Positions 27,091 to 35,151 of a DNA stretch of 64,000 nucleotides are shown here, piece after piece. Source of the DNA: Aggregatilinea lenta (lineage in GTDB: Bacteria > Chloroflexota > Anaerolineae > Aggregatilineales > Aggregatilineaceae). The translations under genes and the position numbers were made by a program. Positions within the stretch are counted from its first letter, which is position 1. The number at the start of each line of letters is the position of its first letter. Below the pieces are notes generated by a model. The model was not told the DNA's origin, ran no database searches, and saw nothing but the letters and a program-made list of their open reading frames with translations. Location: assembly GCF_003569045.1 (NCBI RefSeq), contig NZ_BFCB01000002.1, positions 1 through 64,000 of the forward strand, given 5' to 3'.

Positions 27091-28482
27091 TCAGGACACA
27101 TCCGGCGCGAGAGGGAACGTCAGCGTGATCGTCGTGCCCGTCTTGCCATCGCTGGCCGCCACGATCTGCCCGCCGTGCGCCTCGACGATTGACTTGGCAA
27201 TCGCCATGCCCAGGCCCGATTCGCCATGCTCCTGGTAGCGCGATGCGTCGGCCCGGTAGAAGCGCTCGAAAACATGCGGCAGGTGCTCCGGCGCGATGCC
27301 CGATCCGGTGTCCTGCACACTGAACACCAGCCGGCGATCCGCTGCACGCGCAGCAAGCGTGATCTGACCACCTTCGGGCGTATGCCGCAGCGCGTTGCTC
27401 ACCAGATTGCTCAGCACCTGTAGGATGCGGTCCGGATCGGCCTGAAACGGCGGGAGATCGGGGCCAGCCTGGACGGCCAGGGTAACATGCCGCTGCGCCG
27501 CCTGATTACCGAATGCCGCCGCCGTCAAGTCGAGCAGTTCAGTCGGGGGCATCTGACGCGTGACCAGGCGCAGCTCGCCCGCATCCGCCAGTGATAGGGT
27601 GCGCAGGTCCTCGACGAGCCGCTGCAGGTGCAGCGCTTCATCATGCATGACCTTGAATCGCTCCGGTGTGGGGGTCAGCAGCCCTTCGTAGAGCGAGGTG
27701 AGATAGCCGACGACCACCGACAGCGGCGTGCGCAGCTCGTGCGCGATGTCGGCGGTCATCTGGCGGCGCAGATAGTTCGCCCGCGCCAGATCGGCGCTCA
27801 TCTGGTTGAACGCCTCCGCGACCTGCCCCACCTCGTCGTGGCTGCGCACCGGCACCTGCGTTTCCAGATTCCCACGCGCCACGGACCGGATCGCCGCCGT
27901 GATCTCGCGCAGCGGGCGCGTCAGCGAACGCGCAAACACGACGCTGAGGACCAGCGCCAGCACGACCGCGCCGCCCGTCGCCACCAGCAGCATCTGGTTG
28001 ATCCGGTCAAGATAGGCTTCTTCGCGCGGATCGCGGCTCGACCACGGCTCGTCCTGCATGGCGTAGCCCACAACCTCGCCGTCCACCATCACCGGATCGG
28101 CGGCCTCCAGGTCTGAGGCCGCGACTATACGCGGCGAATCCTGCCTGGGCAGGATCACCTGTCCGTTGACGTCGATTAGCATAAAGCGGATTGGCGGTGC
28201 GGATCCGTCCAGGGGATCGCTTGATGCAGCGACATCACTCGACGCCTCGGATGGCGGCTGCGACACAGGCAGTCGGCCATGCACCATCTGGATGTTGTCC
28301 CAGGCGCCGTACACTTCATAGTAGGCGGTGACGTCGTTGATGAAGTTGGTGCGCTCCTGCTCCACCACGAAGTTATCGAACTCGGACGCGGTGAACGCGC
28401 GCGTCATCAGCGCCACGATCAGCACGCCCGATAGGCCGACGACGACCAGCGCCAGGGTGATTTTTATCCGCAGGGACGACAT
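27091..28482 (-). CDS. Membrane sensor histidine kinase of the CotH/VTC cluster
   Basis: 463 residues. Transmembrane helices at about 5-27 and 163-185 enclose a sensor of about 135 residues. It contains FINDVTAYYEVYGAW and a DVNGQVILPRQ PAS-like strand pair. HAMP follows (LTRPLREITAAIRSVARG), then HisKA with H248 in DIAHELRTPLS, and HATPase with NLVSNALRHTPEGG, VQDTGSGI and GESGLGMAIAKSIVEAHGG. It starts 16 bases after the response regulator stop. It is the last gene of a minus-strand run VTC-DUF4956-CotH-regulator-kinase and presumably senses an envelope signal for that system. Confidence 0.93.
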   Translation of the reverse strand: MSSLRIKITLALVVVGLSGVLIVALMTRAFTASEFDNFVVEQERTNFINDVTAYYEVYGAWDNIQMVHGRLPVSQPPSEASSDVAASSDPLDGSAPPIRFMLIDVNGQVILPRQDSPRIVAASDLEAADPVMVDGEVVGYAMQDEPWSSRDPREEAYLDRINQMLLVATGGAVVLALVLSVVFARSLTRPLREITAAIRSVARGNLETQVPVRSHDEVGQVAEAFNQMSADLARANYLRRQMTADIAHELRTPLSVVVGYLTSLYEGLLTPTPERFKVMHDEALHLQRLVEDLRTLSLADAGELRLVTRQMPPTELLDLTAAAFGNQAAQRHVTLAVQAGPDLPPFQADPDRILQVLSNLVSNALRHTPEGGQITLAARAADRRLVFSVQDTGSGIAPEHLPHVFERFYRADASRYQEHGESGLGMAIAKSIVEAHGGQIVAASDGKTGTTITLTFPLAPDVS

Positions 28483-28498
28483 GTCGCTTGTTCCGCCT

Positions 28499-29182
28499 TC
28501 ACTCCGCCCGGAAGCGATAGCCGACGCCGAACACTGTCTCGATGTACAACGGCTTGTTGGTGTCCGGCTCGATCTTGGACCGCAGGTTGCGGATGTGCAC
28601 GTCCACAGTGCGCTCCACGCCTTCTGGCGAGCCGCCTTTCAGGTGCTCCAACAGTTCCGCGCGTGAAAAGGCGCGCCCTGGCAGCGATATCAGCAGTTCC
28701 AGCAGCGCGAACTCCGACGGGGTCAGCGTGACCTCGCGCTCGTCGACGAACACCTGGTACGCGCTGCGGTCAAGCGTGATGGCGCCCGCGCGCAGCACGT
28801 CCGGCGCGACCTCTTCCTGACCGGCGCGCCGCAGCACGGCCCGCGTGCGTGCGATCAGCTCGCGCGGGCCGAACGGCTTGGTGATGTAGTCGTCCGCACC
28901 CAGTTCCAACCCCAGGACCTTGTCGGATTCTTCGAGCACCGCCGTCAGCAGGATGATCGGCGCGTCGCCTTCCTTGCGATAGATCTGGATGAACTCGTAC
29001 CCGTCCATCTCCGGCATCATGATATCCAGCAGGATCAGGTCCGGCTTTTCGTGGCGCGCCGCGAACAGTGCCTCGCGCCCATTGGTGGCCGTCACCACGC
29101 GGAAGCCCTGCTCGCCGAGCAGATCCTTGAGAAAGATCCGCACGCTGAGCTTGTCATCCACAATCAAGATCGTTTTTGCCAT
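28499..29182 (-). CDS. OmpR/PhoB-family response regulator of the CotH/VTC cluster
   Basis: 227 residues. Receiver domain with IVDD, phosphoacceptor Asp53 in LILLDIMMPEMDG and Lys102 in YITKPFGPRELI. The C-terminal winged helix has LTPSEFALLELL, FSRAELLEHL and RTVDVHIRNLRSKIEPD. The frame extends to 29212, but ATG 29182 after a GGGGGTG stretch matches the family start. It lies 30 bases after CotH. The 11-bp phased boxes before the VTC gene (32368-32406) and before the beta-helix gene (34521-34548) are the obvious candidate targets. Confidence 0.94.
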   Translation of the reverse strand: MAKTILIVDDKLSVRIFLKDLLGEQGFRVVTATNGREALFAARHEKPDLILLDIMMPEMDGYEFIQIYRKEGDAPIILLTAVLEESDKVLGLELGADDYITKPFGPRELIARTRAVLRRAGQEEVAPDVLRAGAITLDRSAYQVFVDEREVTLTPSEFALLELLISLPGRAFSRAELLEHLKGGSPEGVERTVDVHIRNLRSKIEPDTNKPLYIETVFGVGYRFRAE

Positions 29183-29212
29183 GCAACACCCCCGGTCGTG
29201 CTCGCTCGCCAC

Positions 29213-30751
29213 TCAGTCTGCTGGCTGGCTGGCGACGTACTCTTGCGCCACCGCGTAGCGCGTGTTGACGTGCGCGATCAGCGTGTCCAGTGACGCTTCA
29301 AATGCCTCGTCCGACACGCTGCTGTCTTCTGCCACATAGAGTGCAATCAGGTCGTGCAGCGTCTGGTACGTCGTTTCCATCGTCGCCGGGTCGAAGGCAT
29401 TCTCGATTGTATCCTCGACATAGCCCACGTACAGAGCGTGATATAACGGGTCGTCCAGCAGATACCGGATCAACGGCCAATCGTCGCCCAGGCTCGCCAG
29501 GTCGAGCGAAGACGTGCCGCTCGCCTCACCCGCGCCACCCCGACCGCCGCCCATGCGATCGCTGCTCAAGGCCTCGTTGTTGTCCCACGGAATCCACGTG
29601 AGTTGCCCCGTCGCCGGGTCATTATACAGGTAGTAGTTGTGCGCCATTCTACCGTACGTATCCCAGTTTTGAATCACGGTGTTGACGGCCAGCCAGTGAA
29701 CAAACTCGTCCACGTTGAACACGGATTCCAGGTTGGTGCGCCACGTTTCGGAATCGGTAAGGCGCGTATCCGCATGCAGCGCCTCGAACAGGGCAAGGAT
29801 GTCGCTGTAATCTGCTTCGTCCTCGTTGGTCTTCTTGTCGAACGTCGCCTCGTCGAACGTGCCGTCCACAAACGCCGCGCCGGTGCGTTCCGGTTTATAC
29901 AGGTTGCCGCTGTCGTCGCTGAACTGCGTTTCGATCACCGTATCATCCACGACCTCGACCGCCGTATACAGTCCGAAGTAGACCAAGCCCTCGCCATAGT
30001 CCACGTATACCGCATAAAACGCCGTATTGGCCGCCGCAATCCCGGACTCGCGGAAGAGATCGGACGCCACCTTTTCATGCAGCATCGACTCGTCGCCCCA
30101 GTTGCTGGAAAACGAAATCTGCTTGAAGCCGTAGAAGCGTTGGTTGTCGATCTCAAGATAATCATCCTCGAACTGGTCGAAGTCGAGCTTGAACGGCAGC
30201 TTGATGCTGCCACTGCGCCACGCCCCCGATAAACTGGAATTGCCCTTGAAGCGCATGCCGACGTTCGTCCAGATCTCGCCGTTGAACGTGACATCGACCG
30301 GCACCCAGATCGGGTCCTCGTCGCTGCTGGAAATCGCGCCCATACCTGCGTTCCCCATCCCGCCGGGATCGCCCGCGCCGTCAGGCTGCTGGGGCATTTC
30401 GCCGCTCTGGGGCGCACCTTCCGGCCTGTCGCCACCCTGTGGCATCTCACCACCACCGGGGCTGCCCATGCTGTCGTTCGTGCCGAATTCGCCGTACAGA
30501 TCGGTCATGTCGTCCTGCATCGCCTGCCACTCCGCCGGATCGATCTTGATCGTGATGGTGTTAACCGCGTCCTGCGGAAACACCACGTCGTAATCAGGAT
30601 CGGTCGCGTCGCTGTGCGACGTCTCGTCCCACCCATCCGGACGTTCAACCTGCCCGTCGTCCTGAGCCATTACAGACGTGCTACCCAGAGAGGACGCGAT
30701 CAACATTACGCCCAACAGCACCGCCGCCAATTTCGTCATTAGGTTCACCAT
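29213..30751 (-). CDS. Exported CotH-kinase-like protein
   Basis: 512 residues. A signal peptide of about 29 residues ends in SVMAQ. The CotH fold follows: VTFNGEIWTNVGMRFKGNSS, then KLPFKLDFDQF with FYGFKQISFSSN, then YFGLYTAVEVVDD and the active-site-like AHNYYLYN (about 370-377) with LTWIPWDNNEAL (385-395). CotH of Bacillus phosphorylates spore-coat protein; many bacterial homologues are secreted and act on unknown targets. Residues about 91-139 form a Gly/Met/Pro/Gln-rich insert with repeated GEMPQ-like units, and a second Gly/Arg patch lies near 400-412. ATG 30751 follows AAAGGAACGT. It is placed 38 bases after DUF4956 and before the two-component genes. Confidence 0.88.
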   Translation of the reverse strand: MVNLMTKLAAVLLGVMLIASSLGSTSVMAQDDGQVERPDGWDETSHSDATDPDYDVVFPQDAVNTITIKIDPAEWQAMQDDMTDLYGEFGTNDSMGSPGGGEMPQGGDRPEGAPQSGEMPQQPDGAGDPGGMGNAGMGAISSSDEDPIWVPVDVTFNGEIWTNVGMRFKGNSSLSGAWRSGSIKLPFKLDFDQFEDDYLEIDNQRFYGFKQISFSSNWGDESMLHEKVASDLFRESGIAAANTAFYAVYVDYGEGLVYFGLYTAVEVVDDTVIETQFSDDSGNLYKPERTGAAFVDGTFDEATFDKKTNEDEADYSDILALFEALHADTRLTDSETWRTNLESVFNVDEFVHWLAVNTVIQNWDTYGRMAHNYYLYNDPATGQLTWIPWDNNEALSSDRMGGGRGGAGEASGTSSLDLASLGDDWPLIRYLLDDPLYHALYVGYVEDTIENAFDPATMETTYQTLHDLIALYVAEDSSVSDEAFEASLDTLIAHVNTRYAVAQEYVASQPAD

Positions 30752-30789
30752 ACGTTCCTTTACACTCGTCGTCCCGTTACCAATAGATC

Positions 30790-31434
30790 TCAGTCGTCGT
30801 AGCCTGCATCCCCGGCAAACGCGCCCTCGCTGGTGGCGAAGCGCACATGCTGCGACTCCAGCGCGCGGGCGTCGTAGTAGACGTTAATCTGGGCCGTGTC
30901 GCGCAGAAAGTTCAACCGCCCAATCTCGATGCGCTTGATCGGTAGGCCGGTGCGTTCTTCCAGGTCGGCTTTTAGCTGCGGCCAGTTTTCGGGACGGATC
31001 ATATCGATGCGCTCGTATGTGATCGTTTTGCGGATCTCGTACTCGAAGCCCCAACCCTTTTCGAGCACGAACAGCACGCCGATCGTCGCCAGATTTGCCA
31101 CAGCGAACTCCGCGTACCCCTCGCCGCCCAGCAGGATCGAGTTCAGCACGGGCAGCGCGATCAGCACAAACAGGTACGTCATCTCGCGGATCGGGATCGT
31201 GTCCGTGCGGTAGCGCAGGATCGAGAAGATCGCGAACAGCCCAAACCCAACCCCGACGCTGATATCGGAGTTGTTCAACAGGCCCATCACGAAGAAGACG
31301 ATGGTGTTGAACACGAAGAACGTGAACACGTAGTGCTTGTCGCGCTGCTGCGGATAGTAGATCAGCCGCACGATCACGAAGACAATCGCAAAATTGATCG
31401 CGAAGTTCGCCAGAATCTCAACGAACTCACCCAT
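30790..31434 (-). CDS. DUF4956 membrane protein
   Basis: 214 residues. Four or so hydrophobic segments lie in the first 120 residues (FAINFAIVFVIVRLIYY, VFTFFVFNTIVFFVMGLL, GVGFGLFAIFSILRYRT and MTYLFVLIALPVLNSI). A soluble C-terminal half contains ERTGLPIKRIEIGRLNFLRD. This matches the DUF4956 family, which often accompanies VTC-domain and CotH genes; its biochemical role is unknown. It overlaps the VTC gene by 8 bases, so the two are co-translated and may form a membrane complex. Confidence 0.85.
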   Translation of the reverse strand: MGEFVEILANFAINFAIVFVIVRLIYYPQQRDKHYVFTFFVFNTIVFFVMGLLNNSDISVGVGFGLFAIFSILRYRTDTIPIREMTYLFVLIALPVLNSILLGGEGYAEFAVANLATIGVLFVLEKGWGFEYEIRKTITYERIDMIRPENWPQLKADLEERTGLPIKRIEIGRLNFLRDTAQINVYYDARALESQHVRFATSEGAFAGDAGYDD

Positions 31435-32257
31435 GACTCGCCTCTTTCTGCATCAGCTTGTTCACCAGCCGCAGCCGCGACTTGAAGTTATTCGTCTTGA
31501 CGCCGTCATACAGCATACAAACGCCCACACAGTACTTACTGAATGACGTGGGGCGAATGCCCAGCCGCCGCATCTGCTGCACAAACTCCGACGGCTGCGA
31601 TGCCTGCGCCTGCTTGACCTCGGCGATCGCGATGCCCGGCAGCGCCTCGTACGCGCCGCCCCACGCGAAGCGCAGGTTCAGGTCCAGCGTCAGGCGCTCC
31701 GGGCTGCGCTTACTGACCAGGGTGATGCGCTGGAACTCGTTCCACAGAGCTGGTTCCAGTCCGGTCACGTCCACCGCCGGGATCGGCTCGCCGTTCTCGC
31801 CCGCCAGCCGGTCGATGGCCGTCTCGATGTCGGGGATCTGAAAGCGCGATTTCACCGTACGATCCTGGTTGGTGCGGCGCTTGACCTCGAAGAACGCCAG
31901 GTCAGACTCGACGTACTTGCGCTCGCGCACCTTATAGCGCGATCCCCAACCGTTGTGGTGCTGGCGATAGAGCGTGAGGTCGGGCGTATCGAAGTACAGC
32001 GTCTGGTAATGGTTCACGCGTGTATGCTTGATGTCCAGCACGCGGTACGCCCCGGTCAACTGCTGCAGCACGGCGTAAAGCTGCTCTTCGCGCAGGACAT
32101 ATTTCGTGTCCACGCGGTCCAGCAGCGCAACGGCGTCCATCTCCGGCAGGCTGATCGGCTGGAACGCCGCCAGCAGCCGCTCGATACCCAGGGGTGCGCT
32201 GTCCGTAATCCGGGCGGCGTCAGGCCGCTCCGCTGACCATCCATAATATGCTGTCAT
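31427..32257 (-). CDS. VTC-domain (polyphosphate-polymerase-like) protein
   Basis: 276 residues. The fold is that of the VTC triphosphate-tunnel domain: DTKYVLREEQLYAVLQQL, NHYQTLYFDTPDLTLY, the basic SRYKVRERKYVES strand, FFEVKRRTN and EVKQAQ near the end. Alternating Lys/Arg/Glu strands are the polyphosphate-polymerase signature. Bacterial members are little studied, and polyP synthesis here is inference. A longer frame begins at 32314, but ATG 32257 has GGAG six bases before it. It is the first gene of the VTC-DUF4956-CotH-regulator-kinase run and lies downstream of the phased boxes at 32368-32406. Confidence 0.87.
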   Translation of the reverse strand: MTAYYGWSAERPDAARITDSAPLGIERLLAAFQPISLPEMDAVALLDRVDTKYVLREEQLYAVLQQLTGAYRVLDIKHTRVNHYQTLYFDTPDLTLYRQHHNGWGSRYKVRERKYVESDLAFFEVKRRTNQDRTVKSRFQIPDIETAIDRLAGENGEPIPAVDVTGLEPALWNEFQRITLVSKRSPERLTLDLNLRFAWGGAYEALPGIAIAEVKQAQASQPSEFVQQMRRLGIRPTSFSKYCVGVCMLYDGVKTNNFKSRLRLVNKLMQKEASHG

Positions 32258-32367
32258 GTTGCTCTCCAGATCGTGCATTATGCGTCTTCCAACGGCGGGT
32301 CGCTTCCAATACAACGCGGGCGTTTGCAGCAGCGCAGGATGACTGTCCGCGAATATGCTCTAAATAT

Positions 32368-32406
32368 ATTTAATGGATGTTCAGATTCTGTTTAGGCCGG
32401 GTTAAC
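32368..32406 (-). promoter_or_regulatory. Four 11-bp phased half-sites before VTC operon
   Basis: Reading toward the VTC gene: GTTAAC (32401-32406), CTAAAC (32390-32395), CTGAAC (32379-32384), TTAAAT (32368-32373), each exactly 11 bases apart. This is the layout of an OmpR/PhoB-type operator. It ends 111 bases before the VTC start. The same three-to-four box pattern precedes the beta-helix gene at 34397. The likely binder is the co-encoded response regulator 28499-29182. The remainder of the 32258-32564 gap holds an 8-bp inverted repeat (32474-32481 with 32501-32508) after the beta-helix gene and nothing else I recognise. Confidence 0.65.
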
Positions 32407-32564
32407 GCCGTCTAAAATTCCGCGCAGAAAAACAGGAGTCGTTTGCCGTGATGTGGGGGTTCCGGCAGGCGACGCCCCATGCTGGCAACCTGCCCGCCAA
32501 CATGGGGCCTCCGCCTTTAACCGGTCCTCAGTCGATCATCCCGTCCGGCGCGAGCCGGAGCGCG

Positions 32565-34397
32565 TTAGCCCCGGAACCCGCCACTGCCCATGCCACCGTT
32601 ACCGATCCACGTCACGACGCTGGACACGGTGAAGCTGGTGTAGGACGTGCCGGGCGTATAGCTCGCGTCCGTATACAGGCCGTCCGACTCAGCGCCGCTA
32701 GCCGTGCCGCCCAGGACCACCTCGTAGGTTTCGCCCGTGACGAGATCCGGCGAGGAGAACGCGATGGATTCGAACGCCTTCGAAGGCGCGAAGGTCAGCA
32801 CGTCCGTGCCATCGCTGGCCTGGATGTGAACCAGCGTGCCCGCCTGCTGCGCGCTGTCGAAGTTGACCAGCAGCGAGTTCTGCGTGGATGTTTCACCGGG
32901 TGCCTGGGCCATGCCCGCGCTGCCCGCCGTCACCAGGAAGCCGCCACTGATCGTGAACGAGCCGTCATAGTCCAGCGCGCCGTTCATGCGCTCGGTGGGG
33001 CCGTTCACGACGACCACACCGCCCGCCATGGTGATCGAGCCGTTCACGTCGATGCCGTCCCCGGTCGAGGCGATCACGATCGAGCCGCCGTTGATGGTCA
33101 GGGTATAGTCACCGCTCACCGCGACACCGCTCTGGGCCGCGCCATCCTGGGCAGGCATGCCGGGGTTCATCTGTCCCGCGTCGCCGGACTGCCCCATCCC
33201 GCCCGGACCGCCGCCACCCTGGCCGGGTCCCCACTGGTTACCGGAGCCGTCGTTGCCCCCGGCGACGTTCAGCGCGTCGTCGCTGGCGACCAGCCGCAGC
33301 GTGCCCGCGTTGATGGTGATCGCCGCGCTCTCGATGCCTTCGTACGACTGCACCACGTTCAGGTCGCCGCCGTTGATGTCCAGCGTCGTGTCGGCGTGCA
33401 CGCCGTCATCCCCGGACGCGATGGTGAATGTACCGCCGTTGATCACGATGCTATCATTGGAGTGGATGGCGTCGTCCGCCGCGTCGATGTTGAACGTGCC
33501 GCCGTCGATCTGCACGGTCACGCCCGCCTTGATGCCCTTCGCGGACAATGTCTCGTCGATGTAGGTGCCGCTGCCGCCACCAGAGAACAGGACGAAGTCG
33601 CCGCCGGTAATCGAGATGGACGTCGCCGCCGTGATCGCGTCGCCGCCTGCCGTGACGCTCAACGTGCCCGCTGTTACGGTGATGGTGCCCAGCGTCGCGT
33701 CTTCGTCGTTGTCGGCCTTCAAGCCGTCGCCGCCCGCTGCCACCGTGATCGTGCCATCCTCAATTACGAGGGCGTCCCTGCCCCGGATGCCGTCGTCCAC
33801 CGCGCTGACGGTGATCGTCCCGCCTGTGATGGTCAGTCCGTCCTTGCTGGCGATGCCGTCGTTATAGTTTCCCGCCACGGTCAGCGCGCCACTGCCGGAA
33901 ATGGTCACGTCGCTCTTGCTGAACAGCGCCGCGTTCGGCTCGTCCTCCTCCGGGTCGGCAAATACGTACGTCGTCGCATCCGACAGTGTATTCTCCGTGC
34001 CCGCGTCGAGCACGACTTCCACCGCTTCCGCATCCGCGATCACCAGCGGTGCGCTGGTCGAGCTGCTGATGTTCGCTCCGGCCAGGATCACCGTCACCGT
34101 GCCGTCGTCGACCGTGTCCACGACGATCTGCCCGTCCGCCAGCGTACCGCTGATGCGGTAAACGCCCGCCGCGCCAATGGTCGCCACACTGCCCTCGACG
34201 CTCACGCCATCGCCATCCACCGCGATCGCGTCACCGTTCAGCAGGATCTCCGTCGCGTCCGCGTCTTGCCACGCGCTGTCCTGCGCGGGAGCTTGAGCGC
34301 TCCCTGCCGACACCGGCAGCAGACCCTGGTCGTAAACCAAGCTGATCGCCAGCGCCACCACGCTTACCAGTAACCCCATCATCTTACGTTTTCCCAT
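32565..34397 (-). CDS. Exported beta-helix carbohydrate-binding-domain protein (DUF4353-like)
   Basis: 610 residues with an N-terminal hydrophobic export signal (about 7-32). Residues about 160-375 and 430-490 are a ladder of short repeats of the type ISGGTFTI followed by DDGIHSND, each ending in a turn with paired Asp. This forms a right-handed beta-helix, as in the carbohydrate-binding-domain-containing (DUF4353) family. A Gly/Met/Pro/Gln-rich linker (about 380-420) resembles the insert in the neighbouring CotH protein. The C-terminal end (about 500-600) is a separate beta-rich domain. ATG 34397 follows GGAGGGA; a longer frame to 34448 is less likely. It has its own phased boxes (34521-34548). 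Probably a cell-surface or matrix protein and possible CotH substrate (inference). Confidence 0.82.
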   Translation of the reverse strand: MGKRKMMGLLVSVVALAISLVYDQGLLPVSAGSAQAPAQDSAWQDADATEILLNGDAIAVDGDGVSVEGSVATIGAAGVYRISGTLADGQIVVDTVDDGTVTVILAGANISSSTSAPLVIADAEAVEVVLDAGTENTLSDATTYVFADPEEDEPNAALFSKSDVTISGSGALTVAGNYNDGIASKDGLTITGGTITVSAVDDGIRGRDALVIEDGTITVAAGGDGLKADNDEDATLGTITVTAGTLSVTAGGDAITAATSISITGGDFVLFSGGGSGTYIDETLSAKGIKAGVTVQIDGGTFNIDAADDAIHSNDSIVINGGTFTIASGDDGVHADTTLDINGGDLNVVQSYEGIESAAITINAGTLRLVASDDALNVAGGNDGSGNQWGPGQGGGGPGGMGQSGDAGQMNPGMPAQDGAAQSGVAVSGDYTLTINGGSIVIASTGDGIDVNGSITMAGGVVVVNGPTERMNGALDYDGSFTISGGFLVTAGSAGMAQAPGETSTQNSLLVNFDSAQQAGTLVHIQASDGTDVLTFAPSKAFESIAFSSPDLVTGETYEVVLGGTASGAESDGLYTDASYTPGTSYTSFTVSSVVTWIGNGGMGSGGFRG

Positions 34398-34520
34398 CGA
34401 TCCCTCCAGGCATTCCCTGATCTTGGCCACCGCTGCGGGGCCAGTCATTCACATTACGAGTGGACACCGCGACGCCGGAGCCGATCCGGTATCACAATGC
34501 CCCAACAATACCTGCAAGTT

Positions 34521-34548
34521 ATTTAGAAGATGTTCAGATCAGGTTAAG
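34521..34548 (-). promoter_or_regulatory. Three 11-bp phased half-sites before beta-helix gene
   Basis: Toward the gene: CTTAAC (34548-34543), CTGAAC (34537-34532), CTAAAT (34526-34521), exactly 11 bases apart and nearly identical to the array before the VTC gene. It ends 124 bases before the start at 34397. A candidate OmpR-type operator joining both transcription units in one regulon. Confidence 0.65.
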
Positions 34549-34555
34549 CGTGCCT

Positions 34556-34580
34556 AAAAAAGCCCGGCGAGCGCCGCCGG
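34556..34580 (-). terminator. Intrinsic terminator hairpin on minus strand
   Basis: CCGGCG (34564-34569) pairs with CGCCGG (34575-34580) around a 5-base loop; on the minus strand it is followed by GC and six T. No minus-strand gene is visible upstream of it, so it may end an unrecognised short transcript or insulate the beta-helix promoter from antisense reading. Confidence 0.6.
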
Positions 34581-34602
34581 ATCCCACGCGCCTACAAGCT
34601 GC

Positions 34603-34632
34603 TTGACATAGCGCCGTTAGTCGAACTACAAT
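34603..34632 (+). promoter_or_regulatory. Strong sigma-70-type promoter facing the LacI operon
   Basis: TTGACA (34603-34608), 18-base spacer, TACAAT (34627-34632). The next plus-strand gene is the LacI regulator at 35152, which implies a leader of about 510 bases. The 10-bp sequence AGAAATCGTT occurs directly repeated at 34641-34650 and 34717-34726 and could be LacI-type operator halves. The remainder of the 34398-35151 gap is filled by the tandem MITE-like repeats. Confidence 0.6.
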
Positions 34633-34878
34633 GTTATTCAAGAAATCGTTCTCACCAAATTTAGTGCACTTTCTTCCTTCAAGCAGCGCCGCAGCCGCGC
34701 CAACAGGCGAAAAACGAGAAATCGTTACCAGGCACTGTTCACTTTCGACCACTCTTTACCTCGTCCGTTCCATTAGCCAGCTCACGTCATTCACGACCGG
34801 CACTTTCTAGACTACACTGCCAGACTCTCGTCTCTGGTCCGGGCGCAGCACCTGGACAATGGTTGTCAAGAGATCACT

Positions 34879-35004
34879 TAGCGTGTGTCCGGAACCCGTC
34901 ATCCCCCGACCCCTTCTCCCTGAGGGAGAAGGGGAGCAGGACAGCCGAAGGCGCTTGCGGTAAGTAACACGAAGGGGTGTAACGCCGCTTTCCATACACG
35001 CTCT
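34879..35004 (+). repeat. MITE-like repeat, copy 1
   Basis: 126-bp unit directly followed by a second copy. It begins TTAGCGTGTGTCCGG and ends CCATACACGC, so AGCGTGT-type termini are inverted. The centre is a perfect palindrome with 12-bp arms (CCCCTTCTCCCT and its complement around one G). No coding capacity. It is consistent with a small non-autonomous element. Confidence 0.68.
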
Positions 35005-35130
35005 TAGCGTGTGTCCGGAAACCCTCATCCCCCGGCCCCTTCTCCCTGAGGGAGAAGGGGAGCAGGACAGCCGAAGGCACCTGCGGTAAGTAACACGAAG
35101 GGGTGTAACGCCGCTTTCCATACACGCTCT
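35005..35130 (+). repeat. MITE-like repeat, copy 2 (tandem)
   Basis: Near-identical to copy 1, at a period of exactly 126 bases; differences are scattered single bases such as GGAAACCC for GGAACCC. It ends just before the LacI gene start and therefore lies in its probable leader RNA, where each palindrome would form a strong hairpin. Confidence 0.68.
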
Positions 35131-35151
35131 TAGCATTTCAAGAGACTTGTT

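Noticed and set aside
32448-34373. 641-codon plus-strand frame opposite the beta-helix gene
   Set aside because: Low-complexity Arg/His/Val composition produced by the GC-rich repeats of the real gene; no signal peptide or domain.
34534-34752. 72-codon minus-strand frame
   Set aside because: It crosses the phased boxes, the terminator and the promoter region and has no ribosome-binding site or family resemblance.
34879-35130. Tandem repeat considered as a CRISPR array
   Set aside because: Only two 126-bp units without unique spacers, and no cas genes in the window; the palindromic centre and inverted ends fit a MITE-like element.
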